A DNA stretch of 64,000 nt from the NCBI RefSeq assembly GCF_003367375.1, contig NZ_CP031416.1, positions 2,053,501 through 2,117,500 of the forward strand. The letters are read 5' to 3'. This DNA comes from Gallaecimonas mangrovi (GTDB taxonomy: Bacteria; Pseudomonadota; Gammaproteobacteria; Enterobacterales; Gallaecimonadaceae). Both the position numbers and the translations under genes were made by a program. Shown here piece after piece: positions 25,869-35,664 of this stretch (within the stretch, counting starts at the first letter, position 1; each line of letters begins with the position of its first letter). The notes beneath the pieces were generated by a model. The model was given only the letters and a program-made list of their open reading frames with translations, did no database searches and was not told the origin of the DNA.

Positions 25869-26575
25869 AGCGCCTCCTTAAGAGAAAAGGCCCCCGGTAG
25901 CACCGACATACTGGTTTCAGGAGGATGTTTGATAGCACCAATGAAACACTGCGCTGGGGCCAATGCCGCTAATGCTAATTGCAGTTGTGAAGGGGATAAC
26001 TGCTCACCTAAGTCCACAAGGTTATAACGCTGGCAAAGCAGCGCTTTTACCATGAGCCGCCAAAGAGTGGGCAATGGGCCAGCCAGAACCGCAAGGGGCC
26101 TTTTTTGTGGCTGGGCAAGGCGGCAGATACCGGCCAAGCGCAAGCTTAACTCGCTTTCTAAAAGACTACGGGCAGCCAATGAAAAAGGCCCCTCTGGCCA
26201 ATGCTCCAGCTGCTGCCAGAGCGCGTCACAAGCGATACCCAGCGGATGCTCTTTTAGCAATACATCCAAAGACTGGCGCAGCGCGCCGGCATTAAGGCTT
26301 TGAGCTTGTGCCAGAATGGGTGTGGCAATGGGGGCTGCAACAGGCTCACCAATGCCTTTTAAAAGCTGCTTGATGTCCTTTAGACCCACGCCCATGGCGA
26401 GATAACGACGAATTTTGGCAATCTTATCCAGCTCCGTTACCGGATAAAGCCGATGCCCTTTTGGCGTGCGCTGCGGCTTTAACAGCCCATAGCGGCGCTC
26501 CCAGGCTCGTAAGGTAACGGGCAATACGCCGCTACGTTCGGCTAGCTCGCCGATTTTTAACAGTTCAGAGTCCAT
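25865..26575 (-). CDS. CarH/LitR-like MerR regulator with degenerate B12 domain
   Basis: This 236-residue regulator has an N-terminal MerR winged helix (KIGELAERSGVLPVTLRAWERRYGLLKPQRT, residues 6-75 in two blocks) typical of the light-responsive CarH/LitR group. The C-terminal half follows the layout of a cobalamin-binding module, but the key residues are gone: the W-x9-EH motif has W126 followed by Arg-Ser where Glu-His is expected, and the loop that normally holds the cobalt-binding His reads LAGPLPTLW (164-172). It therefore resembles class II LitR proteins, which do not use B12 and respond to light through a separate LOV protein. ATG 26575 overlaps the upstream gene by 11 bases; a TTG further up has no ribosome site. 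Confidence 0.85.
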   Translation of the reverse strand: MDSELLKIGELAERSGVLPVTLRAWERRYGLLKPQRTPKGHRLYPVTELDKIAKIRRYLAMGVGLKDIKQLLKGIGEPVAAPIATPILAQAQSLNAGALRQSLDVLLKEHPLGIACDALWQQLEHWPEGPFSLAARSLLESELSLRLAGICRLAQPQKRPLAVLAGPLPTLWRLMVKALLCQRYNLVDLGEQLSPSQLQLALAALAPAQCFIGAIKHPPETSMSVLPGAFSLKEAL

Positions 26576-27509
26576 AACGTAATTTAAGGTCAGCAGGATA
26601 AGGGTGCAGATAACTTTGCTCGGCAAGGTAAGGCACCGGATGCAAACGCAAGTGATGGTTGATAAGGGTTAAAGGCGCCATCAGCGGCACCAGGCCCTGA
26701 CGGTAGTCGTCTATGAGGCTGGCCAGTTCCTGCTTTTCTGCACCACTTAGCACTTTCTTAAAAAAGCCCTGCAAGTGCATCAAGGTGTTGGCGTGGTCTT
26801 TTTTACTGGCGGGGTGTTTGAGCGCCGCCATAAAGCGGCCGATATATTGCTCCGCCACCGCCATTACGTCGTCTTTGCTGGCACTGGCGATAAGCGGGCC
26901 AAGCTGGCGGTAAAGCGGCTGGTTATGGGCCAACAACAAGAACTTATGTTGCCGGTGAAACGCCATCAGGTCAGAGGTTGTTAAGCCCTTCGCCTTAAGC
27001 TGCTGCCATTGGTGATATGCCATCACCCGCATCACAAAATTTTCGCGAAGCAATGGGTCATGTAAACGGCCGTCTTCTTCAACCGGTAAATTGGGGTAAA
27101 ACGCCATTAGCGCTTTGGCATAAACCCCTACCCCTACCTTCCCCAAACCGTCGCCATTTTCACGGTAAACCCGCACCCGCTCCATACCGCAAGTGGGGGA
27201 TTTGGCACAAAGAATGTAGCCGCACAAGTTGGCCAGCTTAGGTAAGGTTTGCTGAGTAAAGGCATTGAGTTGGTCGGTAACATCCAGGGCCAAGTCTTTT
27301 GTCCCTTGCACCCTTGGCCTGTCAGGGTGACCGACCAAACGGATAGTCGGCCTGGGAGTGCCCATGCCGATAGCCATTTCCGGGCAGATTGCAACGAAGC
27401 GAAAGTGCCGGCCTAATTCGTCAGCAATAAAGCGCGACAGCTTGTGGCCGCCGTCAAAACGTACTTTTTCACCCAGCACGCAGCTGCTAACACCCACCGG
27501 TATCGTCAT
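26565..27509 (-). CDS. ybgA: DUF523-DUF1722 protein (YbgA-like, TudS-like N-terminal half)
   Basis: This 314-residue two-domain protein begins with DUF523 (residues 1-150) with three family cysteine sites: SSCVLGEKVR, ICPEM and SPTCGMERV. The DUF523 family includes TudS, an iron-sulfur thiouracil desulfidase. It continues with DUF1722 (about 190-305), seen in FHRQHKFLLLAHNQPLYRQLG and the C-terminal LRLHPVPYLAEQSYLHPYP. E. coli ybgA lies directly upstream of phr, the same partnership as here. A role in handling photodamaged or thio-modified nucleobases or tRNA fits the family but is inference. First gene of the overlapping operon; GGAG precedes the ATG. Confidence 0.9.
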   Translation of the reverse strand: MTIPVGVSSCVLGEKVRFDGGHKLSRFIADELGRHFRFVAICPEMAIGMGTPRPTIRLVGHPDRPRVQGTKDLALDVTDQLNAFTQQTLPKLANLCGYILCAKSPTCGMERVRVYRENGDGLGKVGVGVYAKALMAFYPNLPVEEDGRLHDPLLRENFVMRVMAYHQWQQLKAKGLTTSDLMAFHRQHKFLLLAHNQPLYRQLGPLIASASKDDVMAVAEQYIGRFMAALKHPASKKDHANTLMHLQGFFKKVLSGAEKQELASLIDDYRQGLVPLMAPLTLINHHLRLHPVPYLAEQSYLHPYPADLKLRYGL

Positions 27510-27524
27510 CCTCGCTCCAAAATC

Positions 27525-27548
27525 TATACAGCGTTTTATAAATGTATA
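27525..27548 (-). promoter_or_regulatory. Class II LitR-type operator, TATACA-N12-TGTATA
   Basis: The perfect inverted repeat TATACA, 12 bases, TGTATA lies 16-39 bases before the first operon gene. From memory, the consensus bound by Pseudomonas putida PplR1 (class II LitR) is T(G/A)TACA-N12-TGTA(C/T)A, which this matches at every defined base. A further TGTACA is at 27575-27580. -10-like TATACAT and TATAAA elements lie within the site on the minus strand, so binding would repress in the dark. The site also faces the divergent DUF1853 gene. Confidence 0.65.
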
Positions 27549-27632
27549 AGTTTTATCTTGTGAGCTTAGCTACGTGTACAAGAACTGCCAGGATCAATCC
27601 GCTAAAAAATTTCCCGTGGTAATCTCTAGTGC

Positions 27633-28400
27633 ATGGAAAAAATCCGCTTTCCCCCTGACGATGTCCAAGGGATGCTCAATTGGCTCTGCCATTCTCCAGC
27701 GCTACTTAGCATTGGTGATAGCGCCTGCCTGCCAAACCCTGGCCATATTGACCTTGAGCGTTTAGCCGAAGACTTAGCCAAGACCGCGCGCTTGGGTAAA
27801 CGCTTTGAGTTATTGGTCAGTGCTGTGGTTGAAAGCAGTGGCCAATACCAAATACTGGCCAGGGACCAAGCCATTACGGTTAACAAACGCACCGTCGGCG
27901 CGCCGGATTTACTGCTCAAAAATCTCAGTAATGGCCAACTTGAACACTGGGAGCTGACGGTAAAATTTTATTTAGGATTAGAAAAAGGTTGGCTTGGACC
28001 GGGACAAAAAGACTGGCTGGAGAATAAGGCTGCACATTTGGCCCAGCAGCAGCTGGTATTGCTAAACCGGCCTGAGACGCAGCCTTGGCTAAAACAATAC
28101 GGTGACAAGGTGAGCAGCACCCGGCTTTTAAGCCGCGGCATACTGTTTGGAGAAGGTCCTGACTACGGTTGGCTGGCTAAGGGTTATCGCCACGGAAATT
28201 GGTACAAACCCAGTACCTTGCCGCAAAGACCCTGGCGGCAACTTAGCCGCTGGCAATGGATAAGCAATACCAACGATGTTGCCCTGCCCTTACTGGCCAT
28301 GCCAATTCAGGCACCGATTATGCTACAAGATCCCCAGAGCCAGCAACGACACATGCTGGTACCTGAAAATTGGCCTGACAACGTAAAAGGAGAGCCCTAA
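27633..28400 (+). CDS. DUF1853 protein
   Basis: The 255-residue protein of the DUF1853 family has the conserved core GAPDLLLKN followed by EHWELTVKFYLG, an Asp/Glu-x-Lys arrangement reminiscent of PD-(D/E)xK nuclease-like folds, and GWLGPGQKDWLENKAAHL. Function is unknown. It is transcribed divergently from the photolyase operon and shares the 123-base intergenic region with the LitR-type operator. The stop lies inside a terminator hairpin. Confidence 0.85.
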   Translation: MEKIRFPPDDVQGMLNWLCHSPALLSIGDSACLPNPGHIDLERLAEDLAKTARLGKRFELLVSAVVESSGQYQILARDQAITVNKRTVGAPDLLLKNLSNGQLEHWELTVKFYLGLEKGWLGPGQKDWLENKAAHLAQQQLVLLNRPETQPWLKQYGDKVSSTRLLSRGILFGEGPDYGWLAKGYRHGNWYKPSTLPQRPWRQLSRWQWISNTNDVALPLLAMPIQAPIMLQDPQSQQRHMLVPENWPDNVKGEP

Positions 28401-28418
28401 GGCTCTCCTTTTCGTTTT
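28385..28418. terminator. Rho-independent terminator between DUF1853 and ihfA
   Basis: AAAAGGAGAGCC, loop CTAA, GGCTCTCCTTTT. It can end DUF1853 on the plus strand and the long translation operon ending with ihfA on the minus strand. Confidence 0.85.
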
Positions 28419-28707
28419 ATTGCCCAATCTCTTCAACTCGGCTTTTAAGTTTCTGGCCGGGACGGAATGTCACCACCCGTCTGGCAGAAATGGGGATGTC
28501 TTGACCGGTTTTTGGATTACGGCCGGGACGTTGATTTTTGTCCCTGAGTTCAAAGTTACCGAAACCGGACAACTTCACTTGCTCACCGTTTTCCAATGCC
28601 TGGCGGATCTCCTCAAAGAACGACTCCACCAGTTCCTTGGCTACCCGTTTGTTGATCCCAAGCTTGGTAAAGAGGTGCTCGGCCATTTCTGCTTTGGTCA
28701 GCGCCAT
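28417..28707 (-). CDS. ihfA: Integration host factor, alpha subunit
   Basis: This 96-residue DNA-bending protein of the HU/IHF family forms the IHF heterodimer with IhfB, also encoded in this window. Typical features are [16 protein letters not shown], the [11 protein letters not shown] helix, [12 protein letters not shown] and the DNA-minor-groove arm [18 protein letters not shown] with the intercalating Pro. It follows pheT by three bases, as in enterics. Confidence 0.97.
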   Translation of the reverse strand: MALTKAEMAEHLFTKLGINKRVAKELVESFFEEIRQALENGEQVKLSGFGNFELRDKNQRPGRNPKTGQDIPISARRVVTFRPGQKLKSRVEEIGQ

Positions 28708-28710
28708 AGA

Positions 28711-31089
28711 TCACTCCCTTAAGGATGCGTTGAACTGGCTTTTCAGCGCGTCAATAACTTTGGCAAGCACGTCGGCAATTTCGCCGTCTTCCAAAGTACG
28801 CGCCGGGTCCTGAAGCGTGAGGCTTACTGCAAGGCTCTTATGGCCTTCGGCAACGCCCTTCCCGCTGTACAGGTCAAACAAGTTTACGTCAACTACTTGT
28901 TTTCCGCCAATTTTTTGCACTACTTCGAGAATATTTCCTGCAGAAATCTCGTTTTTCACCACCAGAGCGAGGTCACGGCGGTTCGCAGGGAAGCGAGAAA
29001 CCGGTTTTGCTTCGGGAATTTTGCGCTCACCGAGCATTTCCCATTGCAATTCAAAGACCAAGGGCTGGGACTTCAAACCAAGGGCTTTCGCAGCGGCAGG
29101 GTGCAAGACACCAAAATGGCCGACCAGCTCATCACCGCGCAAAATCTTGGCACTTTGCCCCGGATGCAGCGCGCCAAGGTCGCTACGTTCAAAACGAAAT
29201 TCATCAGTTGCCGCCGTCATGGCCAGCAGCTGCTCGATATCGCCTTTGAGGTCGAAAAAGTCGCTACCGCGCTGCTCCATGGTCCAGTGCTCACCAAAAG
29301 CACTACCGGTGATAACACCGGCCAGCATTTTTTGCTGTTTGAGTTCACCATCACGGGTAATAAAACGCAGGCCCGACTCAAACAACCGTACCCGGCCTTG
29401 CTGGCGGTTCTGGTTATAAAGCACCGCTTGCAAGAGGCCCGGCAACAAAGACACCCGCATCGCTGACATATCGGCAGAAATGGGATGCGGCAGAATTTGC
29501 GCTTGTTCGGTTGGGAACAGGGTCGCCTGCGCTTTAGGTTCAACAAAGCTGTAGGTAATGGCTTCTTGATAACCTAAATCAACCAGCAGCGTTTTCACCC
29601 GCTGCAGGTTAAGCTCGGCCTCGCGATGGCGATTCATCAGCAACTTCGCTTCTGGCGCTTTATTGGCAATGTTGTTGTAACCGTAAACCCGCGCCACTTC
29701 TTCGATAAGATCTTCTTCAATGGCCATATCGAAGCGATAACTTGGCGCCGTTACCGTCCACTTTTCGCCATCAAATTGCGGCTTGGTGCCCAAACGCGAC
29801 AAAATTTCTGTGACTTTATCGTCGCCAATCTTTGCGCCCAGCACTTTCGCTAAACGCGCTTTTCGCAGCACAATTTGCCCGCTCTTGGGCAAGTGCTCTG
29901 CAGAGACAGCCTCAACCACAGGCCCGGCTTCACCACCGACGATATCCAGCAGCAAGGCCGTAGCGCGTTCCATTGCCTTATTAGTCAGCGCAGGATCAAC
30001 ACCGCGCTCGTAACGGTGCGAGGCATCGGTATGCAAACCATACTGACGCGCCCGGCCGGTAATAGCGTCAGGCGCAAAAAACGCGGCTTCCAAGAAAATA
30101 TCCTGGCTGCTGCTGGTGACCCCGGAGTGCAAACCGCCAAAGATACCGGCCATGGCCAGTGCCTTGTTATCATCAGCGATCACTAGGGTATTTTCACTTA
30201 GCTCAACTTCCGACTCGTCCAACAAGGTGAGCTTTTCACCTTTGGTTGCCAGACGCGCGTGAATACCACCGTCAATAGCTGCTAAATCAAAGGCATGCAG
30301 CGGATGGCCGAGCTCAAGCAGCACGTAGTTGGTGACATCGACAACGGCATCGATGCTGCGAATACCACTGCGGCGAAGGCGCTCAGTGAGCCACAGCGGG
30401 CTTGGGCGGCTTAAATCTACACCTTTAATGACCCGGCCCAGATATTTAGGGCAAGCATCAGCGGCTTGCAGGCTAATGGCCAGTTTGTCGCTAATGCTGG
30501 CGGCAACCGGAGTGCAGGCAACCTCGGTAACGTCGAGGTTATTAAGTACACCCACTTCGCGAGCCAGGCCCAAAAGCCCCAGGCAGTCGGCGCGGTTAGG
30601 GGTTAAATCCACTTCGATAGCGTTATCGTTCAGATCCAGGTAGTCGCGAACATCACTGCCAATTTCAGCATCTGCTGGCAGTTCAATAATGCCATCGGCT
30701 TCGATATCAATACCCAGTTCGGTGAAAGAACAGAGCATGCCGTGGGAAGGCTGGCCACGTAATTTCGCTTTTTTAATTTTAAAATCGCCAGGCAATACCG
30801 CGCCGACTTTGGCAACCGCCACTTTCAGCCCTTGGCGGCAATTAGGCGCGCCACAAACGATATCCAGCAGCGCTTCTTCGCCGACATTGACCTTGGTTAC
30901 ACGCAGTTTATCGGCGTCAGGGTGTTGGCCACATTCAACCACTTCCCCAACCACTACGGTGTGAAAAGCACCGGCAACAGGTTCAATACCGTCAACTTCC
31001 AAGCCCGCCATAGACAACTGCTCAGACAGCGTCTGGGTATCAATTGCCGGATTTACCCACTGGCGCAGCCAATTTTCAGAAAATTTCAT
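28711..31089 (-). CDS. pheT: Phenylalanyl-tRNA synthetase, beta subunit
   Basis: This 792-residue beta chain of the heterotetrameric enzyme compares with 795 in E. coli. The N-terminal EMAP-like tRNA-binding domain ([20 protein letters not shown]) is at about 45-150, the B3/B4 editing domain in the middle, the B5 domain ([14 protein letters not shown]) near 405, the catalytic-like module, and the C-terminal anticodon-binding FDX-ACB domain ([14 protein letters not shown]). It starts 15 bases after pheS. Confidence 0.97.
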   Translation of the reverse strand: MKFSENWLRQWVNPAIDTQTLSEQLSMAGLEVDGIEPVAGAFHTVVVGEVVECGQHPDADKLRVTKVNVGEEALLDIVCGAPNCRQGLKVAVAKVGAVLPGDFKIKKAKLRGQPSHGMLCSFTELGIDIEADGIIELPADAEIGSDVRDYLDLNDNAIEVDLTPNRADCLGLLGLAREVGVLNNLDVTEVACTPVAASISDKLAISLQAADACPKYLGRVIKGVDLSRPSPLWLTERLRRSGIRSIDAVVDVTNYVLLELGHPLHAFDLAAIDGGIHARLATKGEKLTLLDESEVELSENTLVIADDNKALAMAGIFGGLHSGVTSSSQDIFLEAAFFAPDAITGRARQYGLHTDASHRYERGVDPALTNKAMERATALLLDIVGGEAGPVVEAVSAEHLPKSGQIVLRKARLAKVLGAKIGDDKVTEILSRLGTKPQFDGEKWTVTAPSYRFDMAIEEDLIEEVARVYGYNNIANKAPEAKLLMNRHREAELNLQRVKTLLVDLGYQEAITYSFVEPKAQATLFPTEQAQILPHPISADMSAMRVSLLPGLLQAVLYNQNRQQGRVRLFESGLRFITRDGELKQQKMLAGVITGSAFGEHWTMEQRGSDFFDLKGDIEQLLAMTAATDEFRFERSDLGALHPGQSAKILRGDELVGHFGVLHPAAAKALGLKSQPLVFELQWEMLGERKIPEAKPVSRFPANRRDLALVVKNEISAGNILEVVQKIGGKQVVDVNLFDLYSGKGVAEGHKSLAVSLTLQDPARTLEDGEIADVLAKVIDALKSQFNASLRE

Positions 31090-31104
31090 GACTCTCTCCC
31101 TGCC

Positions 31105-32100
<996 letters not shown>

Positions 32101-32108
32101 TCACAAAC

Positions 32109-32134
32109 AAAAAAGCCTCCCGTTTGGGAGGCCC
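32109..32134 (-). terminator. Attenuator hairpin upstream of pheS
   Basis: On the minus strand GCCTCCC, loop AAAC, GGGAGGC is followed by six T. An upstream pair of ten-base complementary segments (32196-32205 and 32143-32152, CTTTAGCTTC/GAAGCTAAAG) links the leader-peptide codons to the region before this hairpin and can act in pausing or choice of structure, as in classic Phe attenuation. Confidence 0.85.
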
Positions 32135-32180
32135 TGATTTTCCTTTAGCTTCGTCTTCACCAAAGTAAGGCCCCCTGAAT

Positions 32181-32222
32181 TCAGGAAGTAAAGAAGAAGC
32201 TAAAGAAAAACGGATTTTGCAT
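32181..32222 (-). CDS. pheM: pheST operon leader peptide, 13 residues with six Phe
   Basis: The peptide MQNPFFFSFFFTS is encoded by ATG CAA AAT CCG, then three Phe codons, AGC, three more Phe codons, ACT TCC TGA. It matches in position and kind the E. coli PheM peptide between rplT and pheS. Ribosomes stalling at the Phe codons when charged tRNA-Phe is scarce would prevent the attenuator at 32109-32134 from forming and raise pheST expression. Confidence 0.9.
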   Translation of the reverse strand: MQNPFFFSFFFTS

Positions 32223-32239
32223 GGGGTTTAGTCTCAATT

Positions 32240-32264
32240 AAAAAAAGGGGGCCGGAGCCCCCTC
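32240..32264 (-). terminator. Terminator after rplT
   Basis: On the minus strand GGGGGC, loop TCCG, GCCCCC is followed by seven T, a few bases after the rplT stop. It lies before the pheM start, so most rplT transcripts should end here and pheMST probably has its own promoter or depends on read-through. Confidence 0.85.
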
Positions 32265-32268
32265 CGTC

Positions 32269-32622
32269 TTAAAGTGCTGCCTTGGCTTTTTCAACCAGTG
32301 CAGTGAAGGCGGCTTTATCGTGTACAGCGATGTCAGACAAAATCTTACGATCGATTTCCACGGAAGCTTTCTTCAGACCGTTAATGAAACGGCTGTAGGA
32401 CAGACCGTTCTGGCGGGAAGCCGCGTTGATACGGGCAATCCACAGCTGACGGAACTGACGTTTTTTGGCACGACGGTCACGGTAAGCGTATTGACCGGCT
32501 TTGATCACGGCCTGGAAGGCAACGCGATAAACACGGCTACGGGCGCCATAGTAACCTTTGGCGGCCTTCATTACCTTCTTGTGACGGGCGCGAGCAGTTA
32601 CACCACGTTTTACTCTTGGCAT
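32269..32622 (-). CDS. rplT: 50S ribosomal protein L20
   Basis: This 117-residue ribosomal protein is nearly identical in form to E. coli L20 (118): the basic N-terminal helix [20 protein letters not shown] and the C-terminal globular part [21 protein letters not shown]20 binds 23S rRNA early in assembly and in E. coli represses its own operon through the rpmI leader. Confidence 0.98.
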   Translation of the reverse strand: MPRVKRGVTARARHKKVMKAAKGYYGARSRVYRVAFQAVIKAGQYAYRDRRAKKRQFRQLWIARINAASRQNGLSYSRFINGLKKASVEIDRKILSDIAVHDKAAFTALVEKAKAAL

Positions 32623-32638
32623 CTCAAATCCCTCTCAA

Positions 32639-32836
32639 TTACAGGTTAGGCAGCATACGGTCGACCAGCGGCTTATCCGCAGCGGTCACCTGATGAGAAT
32701 TACGCAGCTGACGCTTACGCTTGGTGGATTTTTTAGTCAAGATGTGGCGCAGATGAGACTGCTTGAACTTATAGCCACCAGATGCAGTTTTTTTGAACCG
32801 CTTGGCAGCGCCACGATGGGTCTTCATTTTAGACAT
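32639..32836 (-). CDS. rpmI: 50S ribosomal protein L35
   Basis: This 65-residue protein has the same length as E. coli L35, with [20 protein letters not shown] and [17 protein letters not shown]. The frame is open further upstream, but this ATG gives the standard family length and has GGAG nine bases before it. It lies between infC and rplT as usual; the 78-base gap to infC is where the L20 autoregulatory structure would be expected. Confidence 0.97.
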   Translation of the reverse strand: MSKMKTHRGAAKRFKKTASGGYKFKQSHLRHILTKKSTKRKRQLRNSHQVTAADKPLVDRMLPNL

Positions 32837-32914
32837 TACGAATAACTCCGCATTGTTAATAACCAACAACCAGGGCGAACGGGCCGAACTGACCCGCTAC
32901 TTGTGGGCGCCTGA

Positions 32915-33460
32915 TTATTTCTTTTTGGGTGCCAGCACCATCACCATCTGGCGGCCTTCCATTTTCGGGAAGGACTCAACAACAGACAGTTCTTCAAGAT
33001 CAGCCTTGATCCGCTCAAGCAGGTCACGACCGAGCTCTTGGTGCGCCATTTCACGCCCGCGAAAACGCAGTGTGATCTTGGCTTTGTCACCTTCTTCCAG
33101 AAAACGAACCAGGTTGCGCAGTTTTACCTGGTAGTCGCCTTCATCTGTGCCAGGGCGGAATTTGATTTCCTTCACCTGGATCTGTTTCTGCTTTTTCTTT
33201 TGTTCTTTTTGCGCTTTCTGTTTCTCGTAGAGGAACTTGCCGTAATCCATGATCTGGCAAACTGGCGGCTCTGCGTTTGGACTGATCTCTACGAGGTCCA
33301 TTTGGGCAGTTTCGGCCTGAGCCAGAGCATCTTGGATTTTAACGACACCAAGCTGCTCGCCTTCGGCGCCAATAAGGCGTACCTCAGGGATACGAATGAG
33401 GTCGTTGATACGGTGTTTCGGTTTCTGCTGGACCACTGGGCCCCGTCTTCCGCCTTTAAT
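32915..33460 (-). CDS. infC: Translation initiation factor IF-3, ATT start
   Basis: This 181-residue IF-3 binds the 30S subunit and checks start-codon pairing. Both domains are clear: [13 protein letters not shown] with [14 protein letters not shown] in the N-domain, and [38 protein letters not shown] and [16 protein letters not shown] in the C-domain. The first ATG/GTG-type start is a GTG eight codons in. Upstream of it the sequence reads GGAGGAATAACGT-ATT-AAA-GGC-GGA, matching the E. coli infC start, where AUU is used for autoregulation. The start is therefore placed at ATT 33460, three bases after the thrS stop. Confidence 0.96.
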   Translation of the reverse strand: MKGGRRGPVVQQKPKHRINDLIRIPEVRLIGAEGEQLGVVKIQDALAQAETAQMDLVEISPNAEPPVCQIMDYGKFLYEKQKAQKEQKKKQKQIQVKEIKFRPGTDEGDYQVKLRNLVRFLEEGDKAKITLRFRGREMAHQELGRDLLERIKADLEELSVVESFPKMEGRQMVMVLAPKKK

Positions 33461-33463
33461 ACG

Positions 33464-35392
33464 TTATTCCTCCACGGTTTGTTTGCCTCGGCTGGCAATT
33501 TCGCCTTTAAGCTGGGTAATAAAGTCTTCCAGCTTGAACTTGCCGAGATCTTGTCCTTTGCGCGTACGGACGGCGATTTCGCCGGCTTCCCGTTCTTTAT
33601 CCCCCACAACCAGGAGATAGGGGACGCGCTTAAGCGTGTGCTCGCGGATTTTAAAGCCAATCTTCTCGTTTCTCAAGTCGGCTTTTGCACGAATGCCCGC
33701 GCTTTCAAGGGTTTTTACAACTTCTTGCACGTAATCTGCCTGTGCATCGGTGATATTCATCACCACGGCTTGGGTTGGTGCAAGCCATGCAGGGAAGAAA
33801 CCGGCGTACTCTTCAATGAGAATACCGATAAAGCGTTCCAAGGAACCCAGGATGGCTCGGTGGATCATTACTGGGATTTTACGCTCATTATCTTCTGCTA
33901 CAAAACTGGCACTTAAGCGCCCTGGCAGTGCAAAGTCGAGTTGCACAGTACCACATTGCCAAGCCCGATTCAGGCAGTCATGCAAGGTAAATTCGATTTT
34001 AGGACCATAAAAAGCGCCCTCGCCTGGCTGCAGGTCGTATTCAATACCTTTGGCGGTTAGCGCTTCAGCCAGACCTTTTTCGGCTTTATCCCAAATGGCA
34101 TCAGAGCCGATGCGCTGTTCAGGACGTGTTGACAGTTTAACCTTGATGTTTTCAAAGCCAAAGGTGGCATAGGTGCTGTAAACCATGTCGATACAGCTAG
34201 CCACTTCCGCTTGAATTTGATCTTCGGTACAGAAAATGTGGGCATCGTCTTGGGTAAAGCCCCGTACCCGCATCAGGCCGTGCAGAGCGCCACTGGGCTC
34301 GTTACGGTGGCAAGAACCAAATTCGGCCATACGCAGCGGCAGGTCGCGGTAAGACTTCAAACCTTGGTTAAAAATCTGCACATGGCCCGGGCAGTTCATG
34401 GGCTTAATGGCATAGTCACGGTTTTCAGAGCTGGTGGTAAACATCGCATCTGCGTATTTTTCCCAGTGCCCTGAGCGCTCCCAAAGTACGCGGTCCATCA
34501 TCAAGGGGCCTTTTACCTCTTGATAATCAAACTCTCGTAACTTTTCGCGGATAAAGGTTTCCAGCTGCCTAAAAATCACCCAGCCATCGTTATGCCAGAA
34601 TACCATGCCCGGCGCTTCTTCTTGGAAGTGGAATAAATCCAGCTGCTTACCAATTTTACGGTGGTCGCGTTTTTCGGCTTCTTCTAACTGCAGCAAATAA
34701 GACTTAAGGGCTTTTTTATCGGCCCAGGCAGTACCGTAAATGCGCTGCAGCATTTTATTTTTGGCATCACCACGCCAATAGGCGCCGGCAACTTTCATCA
34801 ATTTAAAATGATGGCAAAACTTCATGTTGGGTACGTGCGGGCCACGGCACATATCCACATATTCTTGGTGATGGTACAGGCCGGGCTTGTCATCATGGCT
34901 GATGTTTTCATCCAAGATGGCCATTTTGTAGTTTTCGCCACGCGCCTCAAAGGTGTCACGCGCTTCCTGCCAGCTCACTTTTTTCTTGATGACGTCGTAA
35001 TCTTTTTCAGCCAACTCGTGCATACGCGCTTCGAGCTGATCTAAGTGTTCCTGGGTAATGGGAAAATCCAGGTCAACGTCATAGTAAAAGCCGTTATCGA
35101 TCACCGGGCCGATGGCCATTTTGGTTTGTGGCCAAAGTTGTTTAATGGCGTGGCCTAACAAGTGCGCACAAGAGTGGCGCAGAATTTCAAGGCCGTCTTG
35201 GTCTTTGGCGGTAATGATAGAAAGCTTGGCGTCATTTTCGATGATGTCGCTGGCGTCCATCAGCTCGCCGTTAACACGGCCAGCAATGGTGGCTTTTGCA
35301 AGGCCAGGGCCGATGTCCTGAGCCACATCCATAATGGAAACGGGATTATCAAAATGACGAACGGAACCGTCAGGCAGGGTAATAGCAGGCAT
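33464..35392 (-). CDS. thrS: Threonyl-tRNA synthetase
   Basis: This 642-residue protein has exactly the length of E. coli ThrS. It carries the N-terminal TGS domain ([18 protein letters not shown]), the N2 editing domain with the HxxxH site HSCAHLLGH, the class II catalytic core with the zinc-ligand Cys in [12 protein letters not shown] and motif 2 [22 protein letters not shown], and the anticodon-binding domain from about 535. ATG 35392 has AAGGA before it; an in-frame extension of 14 codons upstream has no support. Confidence 0.98.
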   Translation of the reverse strand: MPAITLPDGSVRHFDNPVSIMDVAQDIGPGLAKATIAGRVNGELMDASDIIENDAKLSIITAKDQDGLEILRHSCAHLLGHAIKQLWPQTKMAIGPVIDNGFYYDVDLDFPITQEHLDQLEARMHELAEKDYDVIKKKVSWQEARDTFEARGENYKMAILDENISHDDKPGLYHHQEYVDMCRGPHVPNMKFCHHFKLMKVAGAYWRGDAKNKMLQRIYGTAWADKKALKSYLLQLEEAEKRDHRKIGKQLDLFHFQEEAPGMVFWHNDGWVIFRQLETFIREKLREFDYQEVKGPLMMDRVLWERSGHWEKYADAMFTTSSENRDYAIKPMNCPGHVQIFNQGLKSYRDLPLRMAEFGSCHRNEPSGALHGLMRVRGFTQDDAHIFCTEDQIQAEVASCIDMVYSTYATFGFENIKVKLSTRPEQRIGSDAIWDKAEKGLAEALTAKGIEYDLQPGEGAFYGPKIEFTLHDCLNRAWQCGTVQLDFALPGRLSASFVAEDNERKIPVMIHRAILGSLERFIGILIEEYAGFFPAWLAPTQAVVMNITDAQADYVQEVVKTLESAGIRAKADLRNEKIGFKIREHTLKRVPYLLVVGDKEREAGEIAVRTRKGQDLGKFKLEDFITQLKGEIASRGKQTVEE

Positions 35393-35664
35393 GAATTGTC
35401 CTTTGTCAGTGGTGACCCGCACCAAGGGCCACATGAAAGTGAATGTATTGCAAAGTCAGTTGCTTACCACCCAAACCAAGGGCGTCTCGGCAGCGGGAAC
35501 CCCGCCCTGACTAAAAAAGAGTGGCAATAATAGCGGTGTTAAGGGCGGTCACGCAATGGCCACTGCCACTTTCCTGTTTTTAGTCGCATCGCCAAGGCAT
35601 AACAGCGCGCTGTACAACGCAAAAAAACAACGGAATGATAACGTGCCGTTAAAAAGGAGGGATT

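Noticed and set aside
28817-29466. Two overlapping plus-strand frames of about 200 codons
   Set aside because: Antisense to pheT, no domain signal, no ribosome site.
32837-32914. L20-binding pseudoknot between infC and rpmI
   Set aside because: Expected by analogy, but I could not identify the two-site structure by eye in this short gap.
33038-33916. A 292-codon plus-strand frame
   Set aside because: Antisense across the infC and thrS junction, both strongly supported genes.
35608-35618. An isolated TGTACA upstream of the M28 peptidase as a second LitR site
   Set aside because: No partner half-site lies 12 bases away, so it does not fit the operator consensus.
35393-35664. A possible thrS autoregulatory operator; GGTG-CGGGT-CACC can form a small hairpin in the leader
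   Set aside because: E. coli thrS is controlled by a tRNA-like leader, but I could not recognise the conserved anticodon-mimic arms here; one short hairpin is not enough.
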